Numbered from the stretch's first letter, positions 36,101 through 45,073 are shown. The stretch is DNA of 64,000 bases from an uncultured Coriobacteriia bacterium (GCA_948466335.1 CAOKAE010000007.1:20008-84007); one strand, 5' to 3'. Numbers and translations are program-made. The notes: a model not told the origin generated them from the sequence alone.

Positions 36101-36848
36101 CCGCGACCAGTCGCTTTCGCTCACGCGCATGCTGCGCCATCGCCTTCCCCGCCTCGCGCCCCATGTGGGCTTCTACAACGCCGGCCTCTCGAAGGCGGAC
36201 CGCAAGGCGATAGAGGACGCCTTCAGAAGCGGCGAGCTGCGCTGCATCATCTCGACGAGCGCCTTCGGGGAGGGCATCGACATTCCCGATATCGAGCACG
36301 TCGTCCTCTACCACCTGCCGTTCAACGACATCGAGTTCAACCAGATGTCCGGGCGTGCCGGTCGCGACAGGCGTGACGCGACGATCCACCTGCTCTTCGG
36401 CTACGCCGACGCCCGCATAAACGAGAACATCCTGGAATCGGGGGCTCCGTCGAGAGACGCCCTCGTCGTTCTCTACCGCGTCTTGCGCGAACTTGCCCAG
36501 CAGGCCGCAGAGCAAGGCAACCAGGGGTTCTCCTGCACCAACCGCGAACTCGCGGAACGTGCCATGAGGCTCGACAGACGTGTTAAGCTAGACGAATCGA
36601 GCGTGTCATGCGGCATATCCGTCTTTCGCGAGCTCGGGTTTATCGAGACGAGCGGGGCGAGCGTCGCGCGCTACATCACGCTCGTGCCTAATCCCGGGCA
36701 TATGGAGCTCGAGCAGTCCGTGCGGTATCGCGAGGGCCTCGAGGAGCTCGAGATTTTCAAGTCATTCAAGGGCTGGGTGCTCAAGGCCGATGCACAGCAG
36801 CTCCTCGAAAGGTTCAACCGGCCCATCCTGCCCGATGACGTGGCATGA
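33129..36848 (+). CDS. recJ: RecJ exonuclease - HIRAN - RecQ-like helicase fusion
   Basis: A 1239-residue fusion. Residues 1-570 are RecJ, the 5'-3' single-strand exonuclease: DHH domain (FGDFDVDGITA, TVDCGIS, ITDHHEP), DHHA1 (GWHEGVKGIVASRIARAKK, EKFGGHAAAIG) and an OB-like domain (LQPCGNGNPTPLLALHGVF). Residues about 600-690 are a HIRAN domain (VVGVTYENRQDVLSGLEAG, DGTQIGYLNKHLAKQLAP), known to bind DNA 3' ends. Residues about 740-1239 are a superfamily-2 helicase of RecQ type: P-loop MATGRGKSLIF, DEAH box VVVDEAHHVAL, STSAFGEGIDIPDIEHVVLY and NQMSGRAGRDRR. Together these could resect DNA ends in one chain. ATG 33129 is chosen over GTG/ATG further upstream because family homology starts here. 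rel follows. Confidence 0.9.
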   Translation: MNATDKHTTLLVEPVDEARVNDVSAACRLGSLVSRVLVARGIDTPAAVREFLSPSLERDWVDPALVPGLAQVADSLQAAIEGGKRILVFGDFDVDGITATAISVRALHALGARAWGLIPHRYEEGYALSEAAIERAMVYEPDLIMTVDCGISCAKEVEGLLERGIEVCITDHHEPGDAVPVGVPVADPKLDPDCPSRDLAGAGVALKLFCLLGARMGKPDLWLELTDLAALGTIADLMPLVGENRSLVAHGLARMRNVTRVGLLALATVCGVEPDAITATRLSFSLIPRLHAAGRMQEATIAYDLLMCDDLDQAQKIATQLEEINDLRRQTEVELNAQVEEQLAGVDTDAPIIVAAGEGWHEGVKGIVASRIARAKKKPVIIFSVEDGQARGSGRTYGDINLFELAGSCSDLFEKFGGHAAAIGITLPVDKLDELRERLCTQVLELRREASVTGVHVDAIARVEECTVEQFGELEMLQPCGNGNPTPLLALHGVFLEDRGVVGKQANHFRFNASDGVAQVPGIYFGPENLPDLVDCTTICDVVFEPIVDEYRGRKTPKLMTKNILLDHEPAPQTKMATRIDELFSLQDEICETGDYAGITQVPRFNTKVVGVTYENRQDVLSGLEAGVELALKRDAANEYDANAIAVTLLDGTQIGYLNKHLAKQLAPVMDSGVAYDAAVSAVTGGPTGGQADTRMPGPLGVRDPGVVDRSYGVNIVVRRVDLDMQNPETDERETRRALDEAKSRWQQVPAAELDDALRTAFIGEHALHEAQVRALDALGRGRNTLAIMATGRGKSLIFHLHAARMALREGKACVFIYPLRALVADQAFHLQETFAQFGLVVSVLTGESSEETRKEVYDGLADGSVNCVLTTPEFLSIHAERFARSGRVGFVVVDEAHHVALARVGNRSAYASLDVTLATLGNPLVLAVTATAGTQETQVIRSTLSIEELVLDPTVRENLSIDDHRDIRNREQYLAGIVASGEKCVVYVNSRDQSLSLTRMLRHRLPRLAPHVGFYNAGLSKADRKAIEDAFRSGELRCIISTSAFGEGIDIPDIEHVVLYHLPFNDIEFNQMSGRAGRDRRDATIHLLFGYADARINENILESGAPSRDALVVLYRVLRELAQQAAEQGNQGFSCTNRELAERAMRLDRRVKLDESSVSCGISVFRELGFIETSGASVARYITLVPNPGHMELEQSVRYREGLEELEIFKSFKGWVLKADAQQLLERFNRPILPDDVA

Positions 36849-36870
36849 AGACGGCAAGGAGATACGGGAA

Positions 36871-39171
36871 GTGATTCGCGTGCGCGAGCAAAGGGACATG
36901 ACGACACATGCGGAGGGCGAAGAGGCGACCGACCGCTTCGACGTCCTCTTCGAGAACGCGTCCGGGTATCTCTCCGACGAGGACTGCAAGGCCATCAGGG
37001 AAGCCTACCTCTTTGCCAAGGGGGCCCATGAGGGGCAGTTCCGCAAGTCCGGCGAGCCGTTCATCATGCATCCGGTCGAGGTTGCCATCATTCTCTCTGA
37101 CCTGCGCATGGATAGCGACACCCTGCGCGCCGCCGTGCTGCACGACACGGTCGAGGATACCGAGTACACGCTCGATGACGTGCGCCAGAAGTTCGGCGAC
37201 ACGGTTGCCGAGCTCGTCGACGGCGTCACCAAGATCAACAGCCTCGAAATCGAATCTCTCAGTCACGCGCAGGTCAACAACCTACGCAAGATGCTCATGG
37301 CGATGAGCAACGACATCCGCGTCATCGTCATCAAGCTCGCCGACCGCCTTCATAACATGCGCACGCTCATGGCGCTGCGCGAGGACCGTCGCATCTTCAA
37401 GGCGCGCGAGACCATGGAAATCTACGCCCCGCTCGCTAACCGCCTCGGTATGGGGTCGATCAAGTGGGAACTGGAGGACCTTTCCTTCTTCTACCTCGAG
37501 CCGGCAAAGTACCAGCAGGTGCAGAAGATGGTCAACGAGACGCGCGAGGCACGCGAGAAGTATCTTGCGCAGGCCATGGACGCGCTTCGCGAGGAGCTCG
37601 ATCGCGTTGGCCTGGCCAATGCCAAGATCTACGGACGCCCCAAGCATCTGTACTCCATCTATCAGAAGATGAAGAAGAAGGACAAGGGCTTCTCGGAAAT
37701 CTACGATCTCATCGGCCTACGCATCATCGTCGACTCCATTCCCGAGTGCTATTCGAGTCTGGGCGCTGTCCATAACCTGTGGCATCCCATCACCGGGCGC
37801 TTCAAGGACTACATCGCCATGCCCAAGTTCAACATGTACCAATCGCTGCACACGACGGTCATCGGCCCTGCGGCCCGTCCCCTCGAAATCCAGATTCGCA
37901 CCGAGGAGATGCACCGCATGAACGAATACGGCGTCGCGGCCCATTGGCGCTACAAGGAAGGCGCCGCGAAGGACCGGGCCGCTCGCAGCTTCGACGAGAA
38001 GCTGACCTGGTTGCGCGAGATGCTCGACTGGCAGCAGGAGACGAGCGACCCCCAGGAGTTCATGGAATCCCTCAAGGCCGACCTCTTCGAGAGCGAGGTC
38101 TTCTGCTTTACCCCCAAGGGCGAGGTCATCAGCTTGCGCGCCCGCTCCACGCCGCTCGATTTCGCCTATGCCATCCATACCGAGGTCGGCAATCATTGCG
38201 TCGGCGCCAAGGTCAACGGCTCCATCGTCCCGCTCACCTACACGCTACAGATGGGTGATCGCGTCGAGATCCTCACGCAGAAGAACGCCTCGCCTTCGCG
38301 TGACTGGCTCTCCATCGTCAACACACCACGGGCACGCTCCAAGATTCGCGCGCACTTCGCGAAGATCACGCGCAACGACGACCTCGAGCGCGGACGTGAC
38401 TACATCGTACGCGAGGCCCGCAAGAACGGCGTCACGCTTTCGAGTGGCAAGATGGCCCCGGCCTTTGCCGAGGTCGCCTCCTCCCTCAACTACAAGAACG
38501 TCGACGAGATGTATGTGGCGGTTGGCGCCGGCAACCTCTCGCCCAAGCAGGTCATGCACCGCGCGGTTCGCATTCTCAACAAGACGAGCGTCGAAGAAGC
38601 CGTGCCGGTCGAGGCGACGGTCGAGCATGTCTCGTTTCCCGACGTCACGCCCCGTGGCGAGGGCAAGCGAAGGCGCAAGAAATCCGCCCATAACAAGACG
38701 GGCGTCGTCGTCAAGGGACTCGACGACGTCTTTGTTCGTCTGTCCCATTGCTGCAACCCGTTGCCCGGCGATGACATCATCGGCTTCATCACGCGGGGCC
38801 GCGGCGTCTCGGTGCACAGGGCCGATTGCCCCAACGCCGAGGACCTGCGCCGCAATCCCGAGCGCATCATAGAGGTGGCCTGGGAGGGCGAAATCGAGGC
38901 CGTCTACCAGGTCGAGATTTACATCGAGGCCATCGACAGGTTGCGCCTGCTGCAAGACATCGTCATGTTCCTCGCCGATTCCGGCGTCAACATCGTGTCG
39001 TGCACGACGACGACCCACAAGGACGACATCGTCGAGATGCGCTTTGTGTTCGAGGTCTCGGACCTCGCCATCGTCAATCGCATCTTGTCCGACACCAAGA
39101 AGATCGACGGCGTCTTCGGCGCATCGCGCGTGCTGCCGAGCAAGCAACAAGGTGCCGCCAAGAAGAAGTAG
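36871..39171 (+). CDS. relA: Bifunctional (p)ppGpp synthetase/hydrolase Rel
   Basis: Makes and degrades the stringent-response alarmone. 766 residues. HD hydrolase domain (FIMHPVEVAIIL, LHDTVEDT, KLADRLHNMRTL) intact; synthetase domain (GRPKHLYSIYQKMKKKDKGF, IYDLIGLRIIVDS, HTTVIGPAARPLEIQIRTEE); TGS domain (VFCFTPKGEVISLRARSTPL); zinc-finger/ACT C terminus (CCNPLPGDDIIGFITRGRG). Because HD motifs remain, it is likely bifunctional. GTG 36871 has AAGGAG nine bases upstream and is preferred; ATG 36898 is an alternative. It begins 22 bases after the RecJ fusion, so probably one operon. Confidence 0.94.
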   Translation: MIRVREQRDMTTHAEGEEATDRFDVLFENASGYLSDEDCKAIREAYLFAKGAHEGQFRKSGEPFIMHPVEVAIILSDLRMDSDTLRAAVLHDTVEDTEYTLDDVRQKFGDTVAELVDGVTKINSLEIESLSHAQVNNLRKMLMAMSNDIRVIVIKLADRLHNMRTLMALREDRRIFKARETMEIYAPLANRLGMGSIKWELEDLSFFYLEPAKYQQVQKMVNETREAREKYLAQAMDALREELDRVGLANAKIYGRPKHLYSIYQKMKKKDKGFSEIYDLIGLRIIVDSIPECYSSLGAVHNLWHPITGRFKDYIAMPKFNMYQSLHTTVIGPAARPLEIQIRTEEMHRMNEYGVAAHWRYKEGAAKDRAARSFDEKLTWLREMLDWQQETSDPQEFMESLKADLFESEVFCFTPKGEVISLRARSTPLDFAYAIHTEVGNHCVGAKVNGSIVPLTYTLQMGDRVEILTQKNASPSRDWLSIVNTPRARSKIRAHFAKITRNDDLERGRDYIVREARKNGVTLSSGKMAPAFAEVASSLNYKNVDEMYVAVGAGNLSPKQVMHRAVRILNKTSVEEAVPVEATVEHVSFPDVTPRGEGKRRRKKSAHNKTGVVVKGLDDVFVRLSHCCNPLPGDDIIGFITRGRGVSVHRADCPNAEDLRRNPERIIEVAWEGEIEAVYQVEIYIEAIDRLRLLQDIVMFLADSGVNIVSCTTTTHKDDIVEMRFVFEVSDLAIVNRILSDTKKIDGVFGASRVLPSKQQGAAKKK

Positions 39172-39180
39172 GGGAGTGCC

Positions 39181-39798
39181 ATGAACATCGAGACTTGCAA
39201 GGTCGGGCCCATTCTCACCAATTGCTACATCGTCGAAGACGAGGGCGAGGTTCTTGTCATCGACCCGGGCGACAACCTCACGCTCATCGTCGCCGACACT
39301 CACGCACGCCCCGTCGCAGAAATCGTCGTCACCCATGGGCACTGGGACCACGTCGGGGCGCTCTCGGGCCTTGCAAACGTCACCGGCGCTCCCGTTGCCA
39401 TGGCGGCGGCCGATGCCGCGCTTGTCGATGGCGTGGCAAACCAGGAAGGTCATGACCTCGACCGTGGCTACGGGGCACCGCACGTCAGCAGGATTCTGCA
39501 CGACGGCGACGAGGTGACGGTCGGCTCCAAGACCTTCACGGTCATCGAGACGCCGGGCCACTCGGAGGGCTCCATCTGCCTGTACTGCCCCGAAGAGGCC
39601 GTGCTCTTCTCGGGCGATACGCTCTTTTCGGGAGGACGCTTCGGTCGCACCGATTTCGAGCATGGCAGCATGGAGCAGATGATCGAGACGCTCTCGACCA
39701 AGTTCGCGCGCATTCCCGACGACGTCATCGTGTATCCCGGCCACGAGGGCGCGACAACCATGGGCCGAGAACGTGCGCTCAATCCCTACCTACGGTAG
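39181..39798 (+). CDS. MBL-fold metal-dependent hydrolase (glyoxalase II-like)
   Basis: 205 residues. Two-metal centre in VVTHGHWDHVG (HxHxDH), ETPGHSEGSICLYC and LFSGDTLFSGGRFGRTDF; the last histidine is in VYPGHEGATTMG. This matches small glyoxalase II-like or YcbL-type hydrolases; the physiological substrate is uncertain. GGGGAG precedes ATG 39181, nine bases after rel, so it is likely in the same operon. In many Gram-positive genomes such a gene follows rel. Confidence 0.9.
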   Translation: MNIETCKVGPILTNCYIVEDEGEVLVIDPGDNLTLIVADTHARPVAEIVVTHGHWDHVGALSGLANVTGAPVAMAAADAALVDGVANQEGHDLDRGYGAPHVSRILHDGDEVTVGSKTFTVIETPGHSEGSICLYCPEEAVLFSGDTLFSGGRFGRTDFEHGSMEQMIETLSTKFARIPDDVIVYPGHEGATTMGRERALNPYLR

Positions 39799-39833
39799 GG
39801 AAGGGCCCTTTCGCACATTCGCCAACTTTCTTC

Positions 39834-39861
39834 TTGCGCGATGGCGCGATTCGTCTATAAT
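39834..39861 (+). promoter_or_regulatory. Promoter of the tRNA-Asn/tRNA-Val operon
   Basis: TTGCGC (39834-39839) and a perfect TATAAT (39856-39861) with 16-base spacing, ending 16 bases before the tRNA-Asn gene. This is the best vegetative promoter seen in the window. Confidence 0.75.
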
Positions 39862-39877
39862 TCCGTCTTGCGCGTAT

Positions 39878-39952
39878 TCCTCGGTAGCTCAACGGCAGAG
39901 CCCTCGGCTGTTAACCGAGTTGTTGTAGGTTCGAATCCTACCCGGGGAGCCA
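39878..39952 (+). tRNA. tRNA-Asn (GTT)
   Basis: Full cloverleaf: acceptor TCCTCGG with CCGGGGA, D arm GCTC/GAGC, anticodon arm CTCGG ctGTTaa CCGAG, T arm GTAGG/CCTAC, discriminator G and encoded CCA. The anticodon GTT reads asparagine codons. Confidence 0.97.
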
Positions 39953-39960
39953 GCATTTTC

Positions 39961-39985
39961 CAGGGCCGCAACTTGAGCGGCCCTG
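39961..39985 (+). terminator. Hairpin between the two tRNA genes
   Basis: Perfect 9-bp stem CAGGGCCGC with GCGGCCCTG and a 7-base loop, then CTTCT. It may be a processing site or a weak terminator between the tRNAs. Confidence 0.5.
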
Positions 39986-39992
39986 CTTCTAT

Positions 39993-40067
39993 GGGCGTAT
40001 AGCGCAGCGGGAGCGCACTTCCTTCACACGGAAGGGGCCACAGGTTCGAACCCTGTTACGCCCACCA
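39993..40067 (+). tRNA. tRNA-Val (CAC)
   Basis: Acceptor GGGCGTA with TACGCCC, D arm GCGC/GCGC, anticodon arm CTTCC ttCACac GGAAG, T arm ACAGG/CCTGT, discriminator A and encoded CCA. The anticodon CAC reads GTG. Confidence 0.97.
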
Positions 40068-40075
40068 TGAAACGC

Positions 40076-40108
40076 AAAGGCCAGGGGCGTGTCGTTCCTG
40101 GCCTTTTT
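40076..40108 (+). terminator. Intrinsic terminator after tRNA-Val
   Basis: Stem AAAGGCCAGG with CCTGGCCTTT and an 11-base loop, with TTTTT at the end. It closes the tRNA operon and stands just before the ABC-F start. Confidence 0.85.
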
Positions 40109-40124
40109 ACTAGGGCAGACCATC

Positions 40125-42176
40125 ATGATTCTGAACGTCGACAAGGTCACCAAGTCATTCGGCACACGCGTGCTGTTCTCGAACGTCTCGTTTCGCATCA
40201 ACGAGCGTGACCGCTATGCCCTCGTAGGCCCCAATGGTGCGGGCAAGACCACGCTCATGAACATCATCGCCGGCCTCGAGTCTGCCGATTCGGGCCAGGT
40301 CGTTTTCGCTCGTGATGCCCGCCCGGGATATCTCGAGCAGGAGTCCATCGAGATGGAGGGGCTTGGCGTTCTCGAGGAGGTCATGACGAGCGTGGCCGAC
40401 GTCGCAGAGCTCGGCAAACGTCTCGAAGCTCTCGAGCGCGAGATGGAGGCCGCCGACGAGGCACGGGCAGAGGAGCTGCTTGCCGAGTACGGTCGCCTGC
40501 GTACCCGTTTCGAGGCCAGGGATGGCTACAACATCGAATCGCAGGCACGGCGCGTGCTCTTTGGCCTTGGCTTTCACGAGGAGGACATGGAGCGTTCGAC
40601 CGACGAGTTCTCCGGTGGCTGGCAGATGCGCATCGCGCTCTCCAAGCTGTTGCTTCGGGCGCCGGAGATTCTCCTGCTCGACGAGCCCACCAATCACCTC
40701 GACCTCGAGAGCGTGCGCTGGCTCGAGAACTTCCTCAAGAGCTACCGCGGTGCCGTGCTCGTCGTGAGCCATGACCGCGCCTTCATGAACGGCATGGTCG
40801 ATCACGTTGCCGAGATTTCCAATGGCAAGGTCGACATCTACACGGGCAACTACGATGCCTATCTCGTCCAGCGCGACGAGGCTCGTGCTCGCCTGCTCGC
40901 GATGAAGGAAGCCCAGGACAAGGAAATCGCGCACATGGAGGCCTTCGTCGAGAAGTTTCGCTACAAGGCGACCAAGGCCAAGCAGGTGCAAGACCGTGTC
41001 AAGAAGCTCGAACGCATCGAACGCATCGAGATTCCCGAGGAAAAGAAGAAGGTACACTTCGCCTTCCCACAGCCGGCACGCACCGGTGATAACGTCGTGC
41101 ACGTCGAAGGCGTCTCGAAGTCCTTTGGCGAGAAGCAGGTGTACGAGAACCTTAACCTCGACATCTGGCGCGGTGACAAGATCGCGCTTGTTGGCCCCAA
41201 TGGCTCGGGCAAGTCGACGCTGCTCAAGATGATCGCCGGCGAGCTTGGCTACGATGCGGGGTCCATCGAATACGGAGCGCACGTGGAGCTCTCATACTTC
41301 GCCCAGCACCAGCTCGAGGAGCTCAACCTGCGCAACACCGTCTTCGCCGAGCTCGACCACGCCGCCCCCGGCTGGAACCAGACGCAGGTGCGCTCCCTGC
41401 TCGGCGCCTTTCTCTTCAAGGGCGATGACGTCGACAAGAAGGTGAGCGTGCTGTCCGGTGGCGAGAAGGCGCGCCTGGCGCTTGCCAAGATGCTCGTGTC
41501 TCCCGCGCCGCTGCTCTGCCTCGACGAGCCCACCAATCATCTGGACATCTCGAGCGTCGACATCCTCGAGCAGGCCTTGCAGAGCTTCGATGGCACCATC
41601 GTGCTCATCAGCCACGACAGGCACCTCATCCGCTCGTTCGCCAACCGCATCGTCTACATCGACGGTGGCGTGGTGACCGACTATCCCGGCGACTACGACT
41701 ACTTCCTCTACAAGTCCGGACAGGTTGACATCAACGGTGACGCCGTCGAGTCGGCTGAGGATGCGAGCAGCAGGAAGCTCTCGGCGCGCGACAAGACGAT
41801 GGACGCCAAGCCCGAAGCCGACGAGCATCGCAAACCGCGCCGCACGGTGGCGGTGAGTTCCAAGGGCTCCGCTCCCAAGACCAAGGAGCAGAAACGCGCC
41901 GAGGCCGAGGCGCGCAATCGCGTGTATCGCAAGCTCAAGGACGAGCGCAAGCGCGTGGCCGAGCTCGAGAAGCAGATGGAGGTCGACGACAAGCGCTACA
42001 AGGAGCTCGTCGAGCTCATGGCTGACGAGAACCTGTACGCCGACGCCGAGCGCTTCGAGGCCGCGATGACCGAATACAACGAGCTCAAGGCCCGCATGAC
42101 GGCAAACGAGGCCGAATGGCTCGAGCTGTCCGCCACCATCGAACTCGAACTCAAGCAGATGGGGGAGGAGTCATGA
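40125..42176 (+). CDS. ABC-F family ATPase (ribosome-associated)
   Basis: 683 residues with two ABC cassettes and no membrane part. First cassette: Walker [13 protein letters not shown], signature [16 protein letters not shown], Walker [13 protein letters not shown]. Second: [41 protein letters not shown]. The interdomain linker near residues 250-320 is the P-site tRNA-interaction motif region. The C terminus (residues about 560-683) is a charged coiled coil ([20 protein letters not shown]). ABC-F proteins act on stalled ribosomes; some give antibiotic resistance, but nothing here shows that. ATG 40125 is used because the upstream frame lies in the tRNA terminator. Confidence 0.92.
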   Translation: MILNVDKVTKSFGTRVLFSNVSFRINERDRYALVGPNGAGKTTLMNIIAGLESADSGQVVFARDARPGYLEQESIEMEGLGVLEEVMTSVADVAELGKRLEALEREMEAADEARAEELLAEYGRLRTRFEARDGYNIESQARRVLFGLGFHEEDMERSTDEFSGGWQMRIALSKLLLRAPEILLLDEPTNHLDLESVRWLENFLKSYRGAVLVVSHDRAFMNGMVDHVAEISNGKVDIYTGNYDAYLVQRDEARARLLAMKEAQDKEIAHMEAFVEKFRYKATKAKQVQDRVKKLERIERIEIPEEKKKVHFAFPQPARTGDNVVHVEGVSKSFGEKQVYENLNLDIWRGDKIALVGPNGSGKSTLLKMIAGELGYDAGSIEYGAHVELSYFAQHQLEELNLRNTVFAELDHAAPGWNQTQVRSLLGAFLFKGDDVDKKVSVLSGGEKARLALAKMLVSPAPLLCLDEPTNHLDISSVDILEQALQSFDGTIVLISHDRHLIRSFANRIVYIDGGVVTDYPGDYDYFLYKSGQVDINGDAVESAEDASSRKLSARDKTMDAKPEADEHRKPRRTVAVSSKGSAPKTKEQKRAEAEARNRVYRKLKDERKRVAELEKQMEVDDKRYKELVELMADENLYADAERFEAAMTEYNELKARMTANEAEWLELSATIELELKQMGEES

Positions 42177-42871
42177 GAGGGGCGATGACCATGCAGATCA
42201 TCCAGGTCGTCATCATGGTCCTGGCGTTTATCCCGGCCATCGTCTTGCACGAGGTTGCCCATGGCTATGCCGCCTACAAGCTCGGAGACCCGACGGCCAA
42301 GAACGCCGGCCGCCTCTCGCTCAACCCGCTCAAGCACATCGATCCCTTCGGCACCGTCATCTTGCCGGGCTGTCTCATCGCGATGTCGGTGCTTGGCGGC
42401 GGCGGGGGAATGCTCTTCGGTTACGCCAAGCCCGTTCCCTACAATCCCCGCTATTTCAAGAACATTCGCAAGGGCGAGCTCATCGTCGGGCTCGTGGGCC
42501 CAGTCACCAACCTACTCCTGAGCCTCGTGGGCGCAGCCATAGCCTGGGGTGGAATCAGCCTCTATCAGATGCCCGCGCTTCCCGCCGAGCTGGGTTTCTA
42601 CATCTGGTACTTCGGCACCTATTTCTGCACGATCAACCTCTGCCTCGCGTTCTTCAACCTCATTCCCATTCCGCCGCTTGACGGCAGCTCGATCATCGCG
42701 GCGTTCCTGAGCGACAAGGCGCTGCGCACGTACTACAAGGTGCAGCAGTACTCGATGTTCTTCTTCCTGCTCATCATCCTCGTGCTACCGTACTTCCTTC
42801 ACATCAACATATTCGGCATCTACCTCGATGCCACGGCGGGAAACATCGCGCATTTCCTGCTGCCTATCTAG
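42173..42871 (+). CDS. Site-2 protease family (M50) membrane protein
   Basis: 232 residues with about five membrane segments. The zinc site is in [16 protein letters not shown] (HExxH) in the first segment, and the second metal-binding segment reads [20 protein letters not shown]. This matches the YdgP/SREBP-type M50B protease family, which cleaves within the membrane; the substrate is unknown. ATG 42173 overlaps the ABC-F stop (ATGA) after GGAGGAG; ATG 42185 would also fit. A large membrane protein gene follows at 42875. Confidence 0.85.
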   Translation: MRGAMTMQIIQVVIMVLAFIPAIVLHEVAHGYAAYKLGDPTAKNAGRLSLNPLKHIDPFGTVILPGCLIAMSVLGGGGGMLFGYAKPVPYNPRYFKNIRKGELIVGLVGPVTNLLLSLVGAAIAWGGISLYQMPALPAELGFYIWYFGTYFCTINLCLAFFNLIPIPPLDGSSIIAAFLSDKALRTYYKVQQYSMFFFLLIILVLPYFLHINIFGIYLDATAGNIAHFLLPI

Positions 42872-42874
42872 CCC

Positions 42875-45070
42875 ATGTGCGCGCAGACCGAAAACCTACA
42901 CGACGTGACACGCGCGCATCGTGACACCCTCATCCTCACGCTTGTCGCGGTTGGCCTTTTCTTCGTGTCGATCATCGTGCGCTTCTGCCTTGCAGATTTC
43001 CCCAAGTGCATCGGGGTGCTCCCCGACGAGATTCGCTACCTCAATCTCGCCTCGAGCCTCTTCAACGAGGGGCAGCTCATCGAGCGTGGCGGGTTCTCGA
43101 GTTTCCAGAAGATTCTCTATCCGTTTACGCTCTTCCCGGCCTATCTTACCGATGATCCGCTGCTGCGCGTGCGTCTCATCGCGCTGCTCAACAGCGTCTA
43201 CGTCTCGTCAGCCGTCTTTCCGGCCCTGCTCATCGCACGCAAGCTCTTCACCGGCAAGGTACCGGTCATCATCTGCCTGTTCTTCACCGTCATCATGCCC
43301 GACATGTGCTATTCGATGACGTTCTTGAGCGAGTGCATCTACCTGCCTCTCGTGCTCTGGCTCGTCCTGTGCTGCTGGCAGGCACTTGAGAAGCGCGGTA
43401 AGGCGGCGTATCTCTGGTGCTTCGGCGCAGGATTGCTCTCTTTTATCACCTACCTCGCCAAAGAGGTGGCTTTGGGCTTTGTCCTGGCCTTCATTGTTTT
43501 GATGATTGTGCGCATTGTTCGCGAATGGGGATATGAGACAAAATGTGCCACGGGATCAGACCCCATGGCACATAAAGCAACCGATACAGTGACGGGGGAC
43601 GCAGAGAATAATCCGGGCATCTTGAGCGGATCCGCATCGAGCGCGATGCGATCTTGCGAGGACTGTCTGAGCGCGCCACAGACGCGCGAGTTTCCCGCGG
43701 GACTAGCTTCGCGTCGCCGCAGCAGCATCACGCTCGATGCGGATCGGGCGCGAAAGCAAGCCCGGATTATTCTCTGCGTCCCCCTCTTTTGTTTCCTGAT
43801 GGGCTTCATCATCCCCTTTCTTATCTTCAAGTTCACGCTCTTCGCGGGCCTCCTCAACTCCTATAACCAGACCGACCCATCCGTCCTGCTCAACCCCTAC
43901 ACCGTGCTCTTCGCCCTGTACGCACTCGTGAGCGATACGACCCACTTCGTCATCGCATTCGCGTTCTTCCCGCTCGTGCTGCCCGCGCTCACTTGGTCAC
44001 GCCTCACGAAGCGCGAGCGCGAACTATACCTGTTCTGCCTGCTCTCCTTCGTGTTCATCTTGCTCATCGTCGTCTATACCATCTCGATACGCGAGGACCT
44101 GGGGCATGTGGGCATACGTCCGCACGTACGTTATGTCGCGCCCATCTTCCTGCCCCTGCTCTTTCTCACCATCAAGCAGATTGCGCGTGGTGACGGAAGC
44201 GCGATCATGCGCAGCCCGCTTGCCTTTGCCGCTGCCGTCGCCTCGACGCTCGCGATGTGTCTCCTCGCCGTCTTCATGTTGGGAAGCGGCGACTATTCGC
44301 AGGGCTTCGACAGCGCCCAGTTCCATCCCCTGCGCCTGCTCGGCGAGCAATTGCCCGGTCTTCCCATCGACCCGAATGCCGATCCGTCCGCAAGCACAAC
44401 GGGCAAGGACATCTATCACGGAGGGTTTCTCACGATCAGCCCGGGCATCTGGCTTGCCAAGGCGCTCGTCTGCGCCTACCTCATCTTCGGCATGTGGGCG
44501 CTCGCCTCGAGACGCTTTTCCAAGGCCGCCGCAGTCGTTCCCGTTCTCATCGCCTTGGCCATGGTCGCCTGCAATGTCGGTGCCTACCAGTACAACAACG
44601 CCGTGTACCGGGCGGATGTCGAAAAGGTTGCCGAGATGTGTGCGCTCGTCGACTTCGTCGATGGCGTGCCCGAGGGCGAGCAGGTTCTCATCGTCGTCGA
44701 CGACGAGAACTCGGCATTCAACAACCTCATGGACGTCTATCTCGACAACGATCGGATGAACTGCACCTACATCCTCGAGAAGCAATTGCGCGCGGCCCTC
44801 GAGGAGGGGCCCGTCATGCAGCGCGAGCTGCTTCTCGAGACCGGCGACACGATGGGAGACAACATCTTCGACGTGAACGGGCGGACCTGCGATGACGAGG
44901 CGGGCATATCGTACATCGTGACACCGGCAAGCCAGAGACTCCGCTTTACCGAGGACTGCGCGCAGGACGTGACGCCCGAACAGCTCGGGAGCATCGTCGT
45001 GTATCGTATCGCCCCCGACGCCTCCCTTGCCCTCGCTCCCTCGGCGCTGCACGCCTCCTCGATACGATAA
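42875..45070 (+). CDS. Multi-spanning membrane protein, GT-C-like, with palindromic inserts
   Basis: 731 residues with at least ten membrane segments. The N-terminal part resembles GT-C lipid-linked glycosyltransferases: an acidic motif after the first segment (VLPDEIRYLNLASSLFNEGQ) and a periplasmic loop near FLSECIYLPLV. The C-terminal 150 residues are soluble. Residues about 224-303, in a loop between two membrane segments, are coded by two palindromic elements (43544-43572 and 43594-43784) inserted in frame. They read like nothing in the family, with CATGSDPMAH and a Ser/Arg-rich stretch. The gene thus survived the insertion. The sugar and acceptor are unknown, and the function could be impaired. 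Confidence 0.75.
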   Translation: MCAQTENLHDVTRAHRDTLILTLVAVGLFFVSIIVRFCLADFPKCIGVLPDEIRYLNLASSLFNEGQLIERGGFSSFQKILYPFTLFPAYLTDDPLLRVRLIALLNSVYVSSAVFPALLIARKLFTGKVPVIICLFFTVIMPDMCYSMTFLSECIYLPLVLWLVLCCWQALEKRGKAAYLWCFGAGLLSFITYLAKEVALGFVLAFIVLMIVRIVREWGYETKCATGSDPMAHKATDTVTGDAENNPGILSGSASSAMRSCEDCLSAPQTREFPAGLASRRRSSITLDADRARKQARIILCVPLFCFLMGFIIPFLIFKFTLFAGLLNSYNQTDPSVLLNPYTVLFALYALVSDTTHFVIAFAFFPLVLPALTWSRLTKRERELYLFCLLSFVFILLIVVYTISIREDLGHVGIRPHVRYVAPIFLPLLFLTIKQIARGDGSAIMRSPLAFAAAVASTLAMCLLAVFMLGSGDYSQGFDSAQFHPLRLLGEQLPGLPIDPNADPSASTTGKDIYHGGFLTISPGIWLAKALVCAYLIFGMWALASRRFSKAAAVVPVLIALAMVACNVGAYQYNNAVYRADVEKVAEMCALVDFVDGVPEGEQVLIVVDDENSAFNNLMDVYLDNDRMNCTYILEKQLRAALEEGPVMQRELLLETGDTMGDNIFDVNGRTCDDEAGISYIVTPASQRLRFTEDCAQDVTPEQLGSIVVYRIAPDASLALAPSALHASSIR
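43544..43572. repeat. TGTGCCA/TGGCACA palindrome inside membrane protein gene
   Basis: Arms TGTGCCA (43544-43550) and TGGCACA (43566-43572), with a further GGG/CCC pair inside. It is related in its ends to the palindromes at 22170 and 52428, so it looks like a member of the same small repeat family. It stays in frame. Confidence 0.65.
43594..43784. repeat. 191-bp nested palindrome inside membrane protein gene
   Basis: Outer arms 43594-43618 and 43760-43784 are a perfect 25-bp inverted repeat. Inner arms 43629-43643 and 43731-43745 are a perfect 15-bp pair. The 87-base centre has a small GTCTG/CAGAC stem. Translation continues through it without stops, adding about 64 codons. The plan (perfect outer arms, perfect inner arms, structured centre) is the same as at 17428-17595. 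Confidence 0.8.
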
Positions 45071-45073
45071 GAT

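Noticed and set aside
40089..40124. Earlier ATG for the ABC-F gene
   Set aside because: It lies inside the tRNA operon terminator and the extra residues are not family-like.
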